In this document: one piece after another, positions 31,736 through 40,753 of the stretch | Position numbering within the stretch: position 1 is the stretch's first letter | Layout: the number at the start of each line of letters is the position of its first letter | Assembly (NCBI GenBank): GCA_963697975.1 | Contig: OY969111.1 | Coordinates: forward strand, 1,984,001-2,048,000 | Direction: 5' to 3' | DNA from: QHXM01 sp963697975 | GTDB lineage: Bacteria; Acidobacteriota; Blastocatellia; Pyrinomonadales; Pyrinomonadaceae | Length of the DNA: 64,000 bases | Notes under the pieces: model-generated | The model's database searches: none | Seen by the model: only the letters and a program-made list of their open reading frames with translations | What the model was told of the DNA's origin: nothing | Position numbers and translations under genes: made by a program

Positions 31736-33546
31736 TAGTTTACCCACTTTGCATCCACTTCAACTTTTTGTCGCGTGAGCGATGCTTCGACTTCCTCATG
31801 AGGTATTCCCGCTCCTGTCAATTTGGCCTGAAGGTTTTTGCGGTGCGCGTCTCCCATGCCTACGATCAGATACCCTTTTGCCTTTTGGATTTTCTCCCAC
31901 ATGATCTCCTCGCGAGCCGGACTTAAATCATCAAGTTTCACGCCCAGATTGCCTGACAAGGCCTGACCCTTGGCTTCGAGTCCCGCGTTGCCGCTTTGGG
32001 AACCCAAATGCTCGATGTAACGCGAAGCGTACTCGTGTAGAGCCAAAGTAAACCCATTAATCACAGGCAGGCTTTGGAAATTGCCGGGACTTGTGAGTTC
32101 GTAAATACCGATTAGATCGTCTCTATCTTTCGCCTGCATGAATTGATCTAACACTGCCTGGTTTTTCACGTAGTAATCTTTGAGCTTGCGTCCACTTTTA
32201 ACAAACAGCGACTCAACCTCATTTGGAACCCCGAAGTCGTGTTGAGCAATATCACTGGCGAGGTGAATTCCAATCGAGAGGTAAAGCGCCGCCCGCTCAC
32301 CCATAGAATAAGCATTGGTTGAAGCCCGTTTTCCCCATTTCTTTCGTTTCATTGCATTCATAGTGGATGGATTATCCGCTATGAACTCATTCCGAGTAAT
32401 AGCCGCGCCGGTAAGCGCCTTGATAACGATATTTTCCAGGTCTGGATTAAATTTTTGCTTATCAACCAGACCGGCTACTCTGCGCCCGGCGTTGACCTGT
32501 GTCAGCCTCGCCTGCGTTCCTGTGAAAGGGATATCGAGGCCGGGGGCGCGTGCCAATTCGTTAAAGGGTTCGTACATGAACCGGGATGTTTGCAGGCCAA
32601 GAATCACATCCTCCACGTTACCTTTTGGATTTTCATGGTATTCACCAAGCACCGTCAGCTTATTCTTCGGCAACCGGTACCAAAATGTGCCAGCCGAGGA
32701 GGTCGCCACATCACCGATGTAATCTGTTTGACCGTTGGCATACGATTCCAGTTCGGCAACATCTGAAAACACCCGGCGCACTGCATCGGCAATGAGAGAC
32801 GCTACAGAGCGTTTGCTCCCTATCGCACTTCCAGCGCCACCTTGCCGATAGTTAGCTTCATTGACCCGCGTCGCGCCTCCAGCGACCCTCACCTGACGCT
32901 GAGCCGGTTGATTGGATTGACCGTTGAGCTGGGCATTTGGCTGCGGGCGTTGCTGCTCACCGACGAACGATTGAGTTGATGCCTGAGCGGCCATCCGGTC
33001 GGCTTCCGATTCCAAACGTGGGTCGTCATTGATGGGAACATCGTTGATTCGGAGATCCGTCGGTTTTACTCTGCCCTGTTTTTGCTGCACGACGTGCCAT
33101 GCTTCATGTGGGAGATGTTCATCCTGACCCGGTCCCAGGTAAATGTTTCGCCCCTGCGTATAAGCCAACGCATTCAATTGAGCTGGCTTCTCAGAGTTTC
33201 TATGAACCCGGACACTCGACAGGTCTATTCCCGAAAGCGCTTCGAGCCGCGCCTGTAAGGAGTGGGGCATGTCCGGATGGTTCTGTGCTTCCCCGATCTC
33301 GGGTTTGGTCTGAGCCAGTGTTTCGCCGGGAGTGAAATGGTGGGGAGACTCAGTTGATATGTTCTTCGCCAAACTCGCTTCGGTGTTTCTTGTTTTGCGT
33401 TGAAGTAATCCCTTCACTGCCTGATTTCCAATCGTGCGTTGTAAATTCATTTCAGAGCCGTGCCGGGAAAGTATATTGGTGGCCTTCGTAGTATTAACAG
33501 ATGCGACTTCGTGAGTTAATTTCTGCTTATTGGCGAACGAAGGCAT
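31735..33546 (-). CDS. DUF4157 eCIS effector with GExH...GxxxxH C-terminal domain
   Basis: 603 aa. Leader motif TIGNQAVKGLLQRK (38-51), then DUF4157 with the variant motif HEAWH at 147-151 (PHEAWHVVQQKQGRV). The C-terminal ~300 residues contain VLGEYHENP (GEYH at 301-304) and, near the end, EIMWEKIQKAKGYLIVGMGD followed by AH (His568). The GExH plus terminal G-x-x-x-x-H arrangement resembles the EreA/ChaN/TraB-TIKI superfamily of hydrolases. That assignment is tentative. A cargo of the adjacent injection system by context. Confidence 0.7.
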   Translation of the reverse strand: MPSFANKQKLTHEVASVNTTKATNILSRHGSEMNLQRTIGNQAVKGLLQRKTRNTEASLAKNISTESPHHFTPGETLAQTKPEIGEAQNHPDMPHSLQARLEALSGIDLSSVRVHRNSEKPAQLNALAYTQGRNIYLGPGQDEHLPHEAWHVVQQKQGRVKPTDLRINDVPINDDPRLESEADRMAAQASTQSFVGEQQRPQPNAQLNGQSNQPAQRQVRVAGGATRVNEANYRQGGAGSAIGSKRSVASLIADAVRRVFSDVAELESYANGQTDYIGDVATSSAGTFWYRLPKNKLTVLGEYHENPKGNVEDVILGLQTSRFMYEPFNELARAPGLDIPFTGTQARLTQVNAGRRVAGLVDKQKFNPDLENIVIKALTGAAITRNEFIADNPSTMNAMKRKKWGKRASTNAYSMGERAALYLSIGIHLASDIAQHDFGVPNEVESLFVKSGRKLKDYYVKNQAVLDQFMQAKDRDDLIGIYELTSPGNFQSLPVINGFTLALHEYASRYIEHLGSQSGNAGLEAKGQALSGNLGVKLDDLSPAREEIMWEKIQKAKGYLIVGMGDAHRKNLQAKLTGAGIPHEEVEASLTRQKVEVDAKWVN

Positions 33547-33702
33547 GGTTGAGACCTCTGGTTTTATCCTCTGCTGCTTAAGAGGCAGGCGGTTTACACC
33601 AAACAGCCATTTCCTCTATCGGCTCATCCTTCGTAAAGGATGTGTCATCCAGCACACGTGGCGCTTCTACCGCGCCCGATCTTTTGACCTTGAGTCCTCA
33701 CG

Positions 33703-33963
33703 TCAACGTCTTCTCTTCCTGTAGAACCACTGGAGAATCCACTGCCACCATGTGCGATGCTCTAAGACCACCATCGCCCGCGTCGCCGGAAGAATCTCCA
33801 GTTGTTGTTGTTGCGGCTCAGCAGGCACCACTATTAGCTGTTGTTCCTGATGGCGCTCTTTAGCTTTGCGCGCCAGCAGCCGTTGCACCGCGCGGTTGCC
33901 GCTGGTGGTCTGCAACCAAAGGATCGTTTGTGATGAGAGCGGCGTCTCCTGGTGTCGCGGCAT
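33703..33963 (-). CDS. Orphan eCIS-effector leader peptide (truncated effector?)
   Basis: 86 aa, MPRHQETPLSSQTILWLQTT then SGNRAVQRLLARKAKER. The SGNRAVQRLLARK segment is the leader motif found before DUF4157 domains in all four effectors here, but no DUF4157 follows. The tail is Gln-rich then Trp/Arg-rich. No clear ribosome-binding site. Probably a 3'-truncated effector remnant, although a free-standing short cargo cannot be excluded. Confidence 0.4.
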   Translation of the reverse strand: MPRHQETPLSSQTILWLQTTSGNRAVQRLLARKAKERHQEQQLIVVPAEPQQQQLEILPATRAMVVLEHRTWWQWILQWFYRKRRR

Positions 33964-34039
33964 AAGAGTTACGTGAATAAAGCGCTTCAATCCTACAGCC
34001 CGCAAGTGGAAGCGTGCGAGAAGTTCATCGCTACAGGTC

Positions 34040-34645
34040 TTAACCTTTATCAAACTTGCGCAAGCCAAGCTCTTTTTTCAGAGCATTGATTTGCTCATCT
34101 CGATCAGCCAGGTCGGGATAATATTTCAAAGGGTTTCCGAGAATTCTTCCAATATAGTAGGCTGCGAAATCTTTTATTCGATACCCATATCCATTTCCCA
34201 CGGTAGCTTCTTTGCTGCCCTCGTACTTTAAGTTTGTACGCTCGTCATCCAGTAGTTTGGAAAGTGCCGGGATTGCCTCTTCACCTATCTTGAGGAAGAC
34301 AATGCCGACCGTTCCTTCATCCTGACGTTCATACAAGAGTCCCCATGAATTTGCCATTCCGGTAAAGTCGTTGCTCAATGCCTGAGTGTAAATTTCAGCC
34401 ACTTTTTCCGGCGGATGCCTTTGCATGAACAGAATATCTTTTTTGAAAAAGACCTCACACGCGAGAAATCTGGCTTCATCCGAAACGGTGGCATCATCGA
34501 GAATATTATCTAAGAGTTGATGATTGGTTGAATCCGACCAGATGTTCTCGATGGTTTCATCATGCATCGGATAGATAAAGAATTCGCCGAATTCACGCGC
34601 GACAAGCTTTCTGGCGAAAGACGCTGTACTGCTTTCGGTATTCAT
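34040..34645 (-). CDS. Unknown protein, possible immunity/chaperone for an eCIS effector
   Basis: 201 aa from the ATG at 34645 (an upstream frame adds 11 residues). Soluble, acidic and helical. It has EEAIPALSKLLDDERTNL and a Gly/Tyr-rich NGYGYRIKDFAAYYIGRILG, recalling HEAT-type repeats. It lies between two DUF4157 effector genes in the same direction. Placement suggests a cognate partner of the 521-aa effector. Family not recognised. Confidence 0.5.
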   Translation of the reverse strand: MNTESSTASFARKLVAREFGEFFIYPMHDETIENIWSDSTNHQLLDNILDDATVSDEARFLACEVFFKKDILFMQRHPPEKVAEIYTQALSNDFTGMANSWGLLYERQDEGTVGIVFLKIGEEAIPALSKLLDDERTNLKYEGSKEATVGNGYGYRIKDFAAYYIGRILGNPLKYYPDLADRDEQINALKKELGLRKFDKG

Positions 34646-34740
34646 CGCTTTGTTCGTCTCGGATTCGTCACGAGCCACGCGGCCTCAAGCATCTCAACCG
34701 TTGTTCCATCACCTGAAGGTTAAGACCCGCCGTCGGGGAG

Positions 34741-36306
34741 CTATTTTGTGACAGCCGGTTTATCGGCAGGGATAGGCAATTTCTTGTTGGGCGAGCCATC
34801 TCCCATATCTTTGACATCCGAGTTCTTGATGGTGATGATTTTCCCTGAGCCTGTGCCGTCGTCCTTCAGCACCTCTGCTTCAATCGCCTGGTCGCCTTTC
34901 CACACGACCGTATCGGTCTGTTTTAACTTTTTGCCCTTAGCCAACTTTCCTTCAGCGCCATCCGCTTTTTTAACAGTTGCCTCCGGGTCGGCAGTTACCA
35001 CAAGCGTGCCGCGAGCTTTTCCAAGGTTCCACAATTTGGCCGCCTCCATGAAGTTGGCGGTCGGCGTTCCTTTTGAAGCTGGCGTTATATCCATTGGGTT
35101 AATTGTGGGGGCATCATTGGTTCCCTCCATCTTGTACCCCCACGACACTGAGCCGTAATATTTGCCGCTATCCGCTCCGTCAATAGCCAGCGCAGTCGTC
35201 TCGAACATCTTGCTTCTCCCTTTGACTTTCGCGCTTTGGGGCTTATCCGATAGCCACGCAGAGTGCTTTTTCTTTGTAGCATCAGTTGGTTTTTCTTTGT
35301 AGCAGTGCCCTAGTTCATCAGAGTCCGGGGTATCTTTTAATTCTTTGGTCGCGCCAAGGCTAACGTCTGTCTCGTAAAGCGGGCTATTAACGTCTGAGAG
35401 TTGGTCAATGGTATATCCAGCTCCAGGTTTCCCGCTCGCCACCATTCGACCGGCCTGAGTCGGGTCAATCGCATAGGGAGTGCCGCTTGCGTTCGTCTTT
35501 CTGATGCTCTGAACTAAGGCTATTTTCTTCGCATCAACAGTGGCTTCATTCGGATGAAACTTCAAGACTATCTCTACGCCGCGATCATCCAGCGTGGTAA
35601 AGGTTGTCGTTTCAAACTGACCAAAGTCAGTCGGACCAACAGTGTCTGGAACTTTCTTGAGTTGCATGACTTCTCGTTGAACCGATTGAGAGACAGGCGA
35701 TATATTGTTTTTCTGAACATGCCCGGAGAAAGTGGCCCGTGAAGCTTTTGCCCCCATCTCATCGGCTTCTCTTTCCAGGCCGGGATCATCGTTGATCGAA
35801 GCGCCTTTGGTCAGAACATCCGTCGGTTTTACTCTGCCCTGTTTTTGCTGCACGACGTGCCATGCTTCATGCGGCAGGTGCTTTTCCTGCCCCCGCCCCA
35901 CATAGATATTGCTGCCCTGTGTATGTGCTAATGCCTGCACCTCGGCAGGTTTTGAAGAGTTGTAATGGACTTTCACATCATCCATCGCCAGACCTGAGAG
36001 ACTCTCGATTCCGGCTTTCAGCTTATTCGGTAAAGCAGTTCGGTTTCCCTGATGAGACTCTTCTTTGCGCTGCACGGATCGCCGCTCAGAGCCGGGGCGA
36101 TTCGCTGTTTCCGCCAGGAGTCGTCCCACTGCCCGGTTACCGTGCGCAGCCAGCGACCCCGGATCGAGTCTGGCTCGCTGAATTGGATTAACTCGTTGGG
36201 ATTGATGATGCGCGAGGATGTTTAAGTCTCTGGTAGCGGGCTTCTGTAACGGTTGTTTCGAGCTTGTTTGATTATCATTACTGTACGCTCGCGCTTTGAT
36301 AGACAT
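34741..36306 (-). CDS. DUF4157 eCIS effector with uncharacterised FETTALAID-type C-terminus
   Basis: 521 aa. AGGAGAAAATC precedes the ATG at 36306. Leader motif AHGNRAVGRLLAE (about 54-66), then DUF4157 with HEAWH at 146-150. The DNA encoding the HEAWH region is nearly identical to that of the 603-aa effector. The C-terminal ~300 residues include KFHPNEATVDAKKIALVQSI, TPYAIDPTQAGRMV and FETTALAIDGADSGKYYGSV. I recall this block from many DUF4157 proteins, without an assigned activity. It ends in Pro/Lys-rich sequence. Confidence 0.72.
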   Translation of the reverse strand: MSIKARAYSNDNQTSSKQPLQKPATRDLNILAHHQSQRVNPIQRARLDPGSLAAHGNRAVGRLLAETANRPGSERRSVQRKEESHQGNRTALPNKLKAGIESLSGLAMDDVKVHYNSSKPAEVQALAHTQGSNIYVGRGQEKHLPHEAWHVVQQKQGRVKPTDVLTKGASINDDPGLEREADEMGAKASRATFSGHVQKNNISPVSQSVQREVMQLKKVPDTVGPTDFGQFETTTFTTLDDRGVEIVLKFHPNEATVDAKKIALVQSIRKTNASGTPYAIDPTQAGRMVASGKPGAGYTIDQLSDVNSPLYETDVSLGATKELKDTPDSDELGHCYKEKPTDATKKKHSAWLSDKPQSAKVKGRSKMFETTALAIDGADSGKYYGSVSWGYKMEGTNDAPTINPMDITPASKGTPTANFMEAAKLWNLGKARGTLVVTADPEATVKKADGAEGKLAKGKKLKQTDTVVWKGDQAIEAEVLKDDGTGSGKIITIKNSDVKDMGDGSPNKKLPIPADKPAVTK

Positions 36307-36481
36307 GATTTTCTCCTGCCTGTGGGCAGCAGTTCCGACTCGAAGCAAAGCGGCCTAACGCCTGAGATTGAGACGGCGCGCTGGCAGCTTTGGGGAAATG
36401 CCGGGACGAAGCCTGACCGTGCGCCCGCATCCCTCATTTTCTGAGACGTTGTGTCTTTCCCCACATGCCGCCGTTCTCATT

Positions 36482-36578
36482 TTACGCGCCAGCAGTCAGT
36501 CGCGCCACGCAGTTGCCGCTCGCGGCCCGCAACCCAAGAACGGTTTGTGGCGAGCGGCGGCGTCTCGTGGTGACGCGG
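36482..36578 (-). pseudogene. Frameshifted remnant of an eCIS-effector leader
   Basis: Read on the minus strand, one frame gives PRHHETPPLA and the next frame continues SPQTVLGLRAASGNCVARL. Together they match the MPRHQETPLSSQTILWLQTTSGNRAVQRLL leader of the orphan gene at 33703. A single indel separates the two halves and a stop follows immediately. This indicates loss of an additional effector gene at this end of the cargo cassette. Confidence 0.55.
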
Positions 36579-36589
36579 TAGAGCCTCAC

Positions 36590-37441
36590 TCAAGCGGGTG
36601 TCGGAGTGGGCGTCGGCGTCGGCGTCGGCGTTGCGGGTGTCGGCGTCGCGGGCTTAGACTTTTCGGCCTTTTCAATCTTTACAGCCTTTTCAGGCGCTGG
36701 CTCTTCCCTCTTTTCGACGCAGGGCAACCAATAATTACCGAACGAGTTGACGTGCCGCCGACATTCACATTGTTCCGGTGTTACTACGCCGTCGTCGTTA
36801 ACTGTGAACGCGCTTAACACCACCCAAGGCTCGGTTTCGCATTTCGGACATTCGGGGGCAGGCATTTCACGTACGTCTGTTGGCCGGGGCGGGTTTTTGT
36901 GCGAGTCCGGGCAATGATCCAGAACGCAGATTTCAAACTCGTCGCTAAAACGTGAATACTCACACGTGTTGTCCTCGCAGCCGCAGCCTCCCAGCGGAAC
37001 CCGAATCAGCCGCGTTTTTTTCTCGACGTAGCGAATCGCTATGTAGAGCGGGCCTCCGGTCGCCGGTGCGGGCGGTCGCGCTTCGAGACATTCGTAATCA
37101 TCCTCTGTGGGCTGCGCATCAGTACACTTCTTTCGCACATCCACGCATTGCTCTGTCGAGATATAGATCTCGTCGCCGTATGGGCTGAGAATATAGCCCG
37201 GCGTGACAAGCACTTTCCACGGCTTTGTGGGTTTGCCCTCTGAGTCCACTACGACGTTGGCCCCGCAGACCACGCCCCAGCCATGCAGATAGCGGTTGTG
37301 GCGGCGGAGCTTGGCGCGGAAGTAGTCCTGTTCCAGAGTCATGTCGTCCGGGGTGATGAGTTGCCGGGCGTAGTAGCGCGGGCGCTCGTTCACACTCTGC
37401 TTCGACGTTTGCGATTGACAGTTGCATGGTTCGGTATTCAT
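36590..37441 (-). CDS. eCIS-associated protein of the 'LEQDY/HN/PGY' paralogous family, Cys-rich (member 1)
   Basis: 283 aa. The N-terminal module RYYARQLITPDDMTLEQDYF...HGWGVVCGANVVV...VLVTPGYILSPYGDEIYIS is shared with the proteins at 37457, 40754 and 41760. The middle is Cys-rich (CGCEDNTC, ECPKC, QCECRR), suggesting metal or disulfide sites. The C-terminus is a TPTPTP-rich tail. It is the last structural-type gene before the effectors. A baseplate/fibre adaptor or cargo-interface role is inference. Confidence 0.65.
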   Translation of the reverse strand: MNTEPCNCQSQTSKQSVNERPRYYARQLITPDDMTLEQDYFRAKLRRHNRYLHGWGVVCGANVVVDSEGKPTKPWKVLVTPGYILSPYGDEIYISTEQCVDVRKKCTDAQPTEDDYECLEARPPAPATGGPLYIAIRYVEKKTRLIRVPLGGCGCEDNTCEYSRFSDEFEICVLDHCPDSHKNPPRPTDVREMPAPECPKCETEPWVVLSAFTVNDDGVVTPEQCECRRHVNSFGNYWLPCVEKREEPAPEKAVKIEKAEKSKPATPTPATPTPTPTPTPTPA

Positions 37442-37456
37442 GGCTTTCTTCCTCTC

Positions 37457-38230
37457 CTATTGCTTGCCGCCGCGATTGTACGCAGGCGTTTCGCCCGCCA
37501 GCGCCAGAATGATGTCGAACAACAGGTCATTCGAGTAGATGATGGGACGCGGGCCGATATCAATGTCCAACGTCTGGATCGGGTCATCGCCTTCCGGCAG
37601 CCGGATGTCTGCCAGCGGAATGCAAAGATCAGAGGGCAGGTCGGGACAACCGCGTGTCACGCGCTCCGCCAGCGCTTGATAGTTGAGGCGACCGTTGAAG
37701 ATGAAGTCCGGCACGCCGCAATCGAGATTGATTTCCGGCGCTTTGCAGTCACGAAGGATGAGCTTGTAGCGCTCCTGAATAGACGACGCCGAGCAACTCG
37801 TGGCCTGCCCGCAGTCGTCCACCAGGACGGGTGACGGATCGCTCTCGCATTGTTGAAAGCAGATGCACAGGTGGACGTAGTCTTCCGGCTCGCAATAGCC
37901 CGACGGATGCTCGTCCGGCTTTGTCTTCTCTCGCTGCGGAATCTCAATCGGCTCGCTGGTACGCGGAACGATAATCTCTCGTCCACCGCGATCAAGCGCG
38001 ATGCCCGGCGTGACGACCACCGCCTGTCCCTTCTGTGCGGGCTGCACATCCAATCCACACAGCACACCATAGCCGCTGATGAGCCGGTTCAGCAGCCAGC
38101 GCTTGCCGTTTAAGTAATCCTGTTCAAGCTCGAAATGGAAGACATCGAGCAGTTTTCCATAAAAGTAGCGGTTGCGAACAAACGTCTGTATTCCGTTGCG
38201 TGTTTTCGTATCGTGCGATATGGATTGCAT
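37457..38230 (-). CDS. eCIS-associated protein of the 'LEQDY/HN/PGY' family (member 2)
   Basis: 257 aa. The module is near its start: RYFYGKLLDVFHFELEQDYL...LNRLISGYGVLCGLDVQ...VVVTPGIALDRGGREIIVP. The C-terminal half has a Cys-containing segment (CICFQQCESDP, DDCGQATSC) and a helical tail (LLFDIILALAGE). Encoded between member 1 and the gpI-like gene with short gaps. No known enzyme motif. Confidence 0.65.
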   Translation of the reverse strand: MQSISHDTKTRNGIQTFVRNRYFYGKLLDVFHFELEQDYLNGKRWLLNRLISGYGVLCGLDVQPAQKGQAVVVTPGIALDRGGREIIVPRTSEPIEIPQREKTKPDEHPSGYCEPEDYVHLCICFQQCESDPSPVLVDDCGQATSCSASSIQERYKLILRDCKAPEINLDCGVPDFIFNGRLNYQALAERVTRGCPDLPSDLCIPLADIRLPEGDDPIQTLDIDIGPRPIIYSNDLLFDIILALAGETPAYNRGGKQ

Positions 38231-38251
38231 AATGTCTCCTCAATTTTAGTT

Positions 38252-40750
38252 TCAGAGTTTCAAATCCTCGCCTAAGTGGCTGGCCCCGATGCGCGGAGCC
38301 AAAGGGCCGCCCAGCCTCAAGCCGAATCCGCCATCTTCGCCAAGCGGCGTGGGACCGGAAGTGCCGCTGATAATCGTGTCCACACCAGCGCGCGACTGGA
38401 AGCCCGCTCGCATCCTGGAATCAATCAACGAGAGACGGTACATCGTATGTGCCGGTTTCTCTCGGTCGATGATCTCCTTGACCAGTTGCAGCCGCGCATC
38501 GGTATTTACTTCGCCGCGATAGACCTCAACCATGAACTGCCAGGCGACGCTCTCGAAGAGCGGCTCGCCAAGCTGCGCGTCCGTGATTAAGTAAGAATGG
38601 TCAAGCTCAGCCGTGCTGCCGAGCACCGCCCCTCCCGGTTCCACCGAAGTCAATTGTGTGCCCATGCCGAGTTGCGGAGCGGCCCCGCTGCCCGTCCTCC
38701 CACTGCAATCAGCCGCCGGTGGAATCGCCCAGAACGAACGAGCCGCAATAGGTTCGCTGATGGTCGCGTGAACCCCTGCATCTTCGAGCAGCGCCAGCCG
38801 CAGTCCTTCGATAGTTCCCCGCCACTGGTAGCGACGGAAGGCACGCGCGATTGATTGGCGGATGCGCGCTTCCGGCTCGTCCTGATCCAGTTCCACCGCG
38901 AGCCATGTTGCCAGCCATATCAACGCCTTTGCCGGAGCGGCGAAGGCATCAAAGTAGCGTTCGAGTGTGTCCACTTCGTCTTCGATGTCCTCAAATAGAC
39001 CCTGGAACAAACTCACGAGGCGTGTCGGGAAATCAGCGATCTGAGTCTGGGCAATCTCTTCATCCAAAATTACAACGTCACTTAGCGACCCGGCTTCAAG
39101 CCGAACGTCCAGATGGCTTATGCTGCGAGGCTGTAGCACAATTCCATTTTGCTCTGCGGTTTTGAAGCCCTTCATCACGATCCTGAGGGTATATGTATCC
39201 GGGGGGATTGAGTTAAATACATATTCACCATGCTCGTCGGATTTTACCTGGCGGGAATCAGCAAGACGCTCATTTTTGAGGGTAACGGTAGCATCCGAAA
39301 CAACAAGTCCGTCCGGGTCTTTTATAGTCCCGTGCAGAATCGCACCCTGATCTTTTGACTCTCTATAAATCGCTGGCAGATAACGCATGAAGCTTTCCGT
39401 GTCGAAATCCGCTCGCATCTGCGTGAGAAGTGGCGTCCCGGTGCGGTCGCTGAGGAATCGCGCACCAACAAACAGATACGGACTCTTGATGCCTTCCAGC
39501 AGAAAATCTTCAACATCCTGAGGAAGCACGTGCCAACGCTCGCTCTTCTTCCAGTGCTCATCGCTGAATGGGTTGTCGGCTGTCAGGTCCACAGGATCAT
39601 GCGTCGAGCAGGACGAGACCTTGTAATAAAATTCTATGTGCGAACCCGGCGCATTCGTGACCGAAGCCCGCAGCCGGTTCCAGTCCACAGGGGAATCCCC
39701 GGCTGAGATGGCGTCGCTCCACAGAACGCCGGTATCGAGATAGGCCCCCTTAGATTCCAGAGATATTGGTTGCGTGGCAGCACAGGTTTGCGCAAGCAGA
39801 TTGCCGTTGCGCGAATCAATCGAGAGCGCTGTGGTGTAGCCGTGAAAGCCAGCCGCCTCGCCGGAGAAGGGGAATCCATCCGTCAGCCCAAAAGAGAGGA
39901 TGCGTTGCTGATCGTTATCGCCCACAAACAGAGTCGTCTCATTGACGGCCAGCGCGAGCACACCACCCATGTCCGGCCACTCGATGGCCACCGGCAAACC
40001 CTGAGCATCCGGAACAGGATTTCCCGATTCGTCAAATACGGAAATGGTGTTCGTCGCGAGATCGGAAACATAGACGCGCACATCCGCTCCGCACCCGCCC
40101 ACCGCCAGCGCGCCGGGACACGACACCAGACAGCTCTTCTGTACGTTGCAGAGAAAGTCCGTGTCAGGCTCGCCCGTGCGCGCAAACTTCAGGATGCGCG
40201 CGTTGCCGGAATCCAGCACGTAGATATTTTTGCCGTCTTCGTCAGCGGCCACGTCCCAGGGATTATTGAATTTGTCCGGGGCGTCGGATGATGAGGGCCA
40301 TGCACTGAGGCTCATCTGTCCCCAGACCTCACGCAAATCGAAACTGCGTAGATCGCAAAACAGCAAGCGATCATTTCCACTATCCGCAATCACCAGCCGT
40401 TCCGGCTGACGTAGCACGAGCAGACCTCGCGGGGCATTGAGCGAACCCAGCCCCGCGCCTTCTGTCAAACACGTGAGCGGCGTGTGCGCCGGATCACATC
40501 CACCGCCCGCCACGATGCGATTCTCTTCCGGAATGGAGTAGAAGACTCGTCCCGAATCGTCCACGGCGATTCCGCTCGGAGCAACAGGTGCGGCCATGTC
40601 CGTCAATTGTGAAGCGGACTGAGCCACCAGCCGGGGCGCGGACAACAGTTGCAAAGCACCCTGCGCCGACACCTCCAGCCCGCGCCAGTTGAAGTTGAGC
40701 CACTTCCCTTCGCGATTTAAATAGCGGAAATTGCCGCGTCTTGACTGCAT
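38252..40750 (-). CDS. gpI-like phage tail protein with NHL propeller and inserted carboxypeptidase-regulatory-like domain
   Basis: 832 aa. Residues ~55-320 contain repeated blades such as APSGIAVDDSGRVFYS, RLVIADSGNDRLLF and NIYVLDSGNARILKF (NHL-type propeller). The phage-tail (P2 gpI / Afp12-like) segment is split: FMRYLPAIYRES at 454-465 and FPTRLVSLFQGLFEDIED at 574-591 are adjacent in ordinary homologues. Between them (about 470-572) sits a beta-sandwich GAILHGTIKDPDGLVVSDAT...GEYVFNSIPPDTYTLRIVMKG, a CarboxypepD_reg-like domain. Likely a baseplate-periphery protein that may also bind targets. Confidence 0.8.
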   Translation of the reverse strand: MQSRRGNFRYLNREGKWLNFNWRGLEVSAQGALQLLSAPRLVAQSASQLTDMAAPVAPSGIAVDDSGRVFYSIPEENRIVAGGGCDPAHTPLTCLTEGAGLGSLNAPRGLLVLRQPERLVIADSGNDRLLFCDLRSFDLREVWGQMSLSAWPSSSDAPDKFNNPWDVAADEDGKNIYVLDSGNARILKFARTGEPDTDFLCNVQKSCLVSCPGALAVGGCGADVRVYVSDLATNTISVFDESGNPVPDAQGLPVAIEWPDMGGVLALAVNETTLFVGDNDQQRILSFGLTDGFPFSGEAAGFHGYTTALSIDSRNGNLLAQTCAATQPISLESKGAYLDTGVLWSDAISAGDSPVDWNRLRASVTNAPGSHIEFYYKVSSCSTHDPVDLTADNPFSDEHWKKSERWHVLPQDVEDFLLEGIKSPYLFVGARFLSDRTGTPLLTQMRADFDTESFMRYLPAIYRESKDQGAILHGTIKDPDGLVVSDATVTLKNERLADSRQVKSDEHGEYVFNSIPPDTYTLRIVMKGFKTAEQNGIVLQPRSISHLDVRLEAGSLSDVVILDEEIAQTQIADFPTRLVSLFQGLFEDIEDEVDTLERYFDAFAAPAKALIWLATWLAVELDQDEPEARIRQSIARAFRRYQWRGTIEGLRLALLEDAGVHATISEPIAARSFWAIPPAADCSGRTGSGAAPQLGMGTQLTSVEPGGAVLGSTAELDHSYLITDAQLGEPLFESVAWQFMVEVYRGEVNTDARLQLVKEIIDREKPAHTMYRLSLIDSRMRAGFQSRAGVDTIISGTSGPTPLGEDGGFGLRLGGPLAPRIGASHLGEDLKL

Positions 40751-40753
40751 CGT

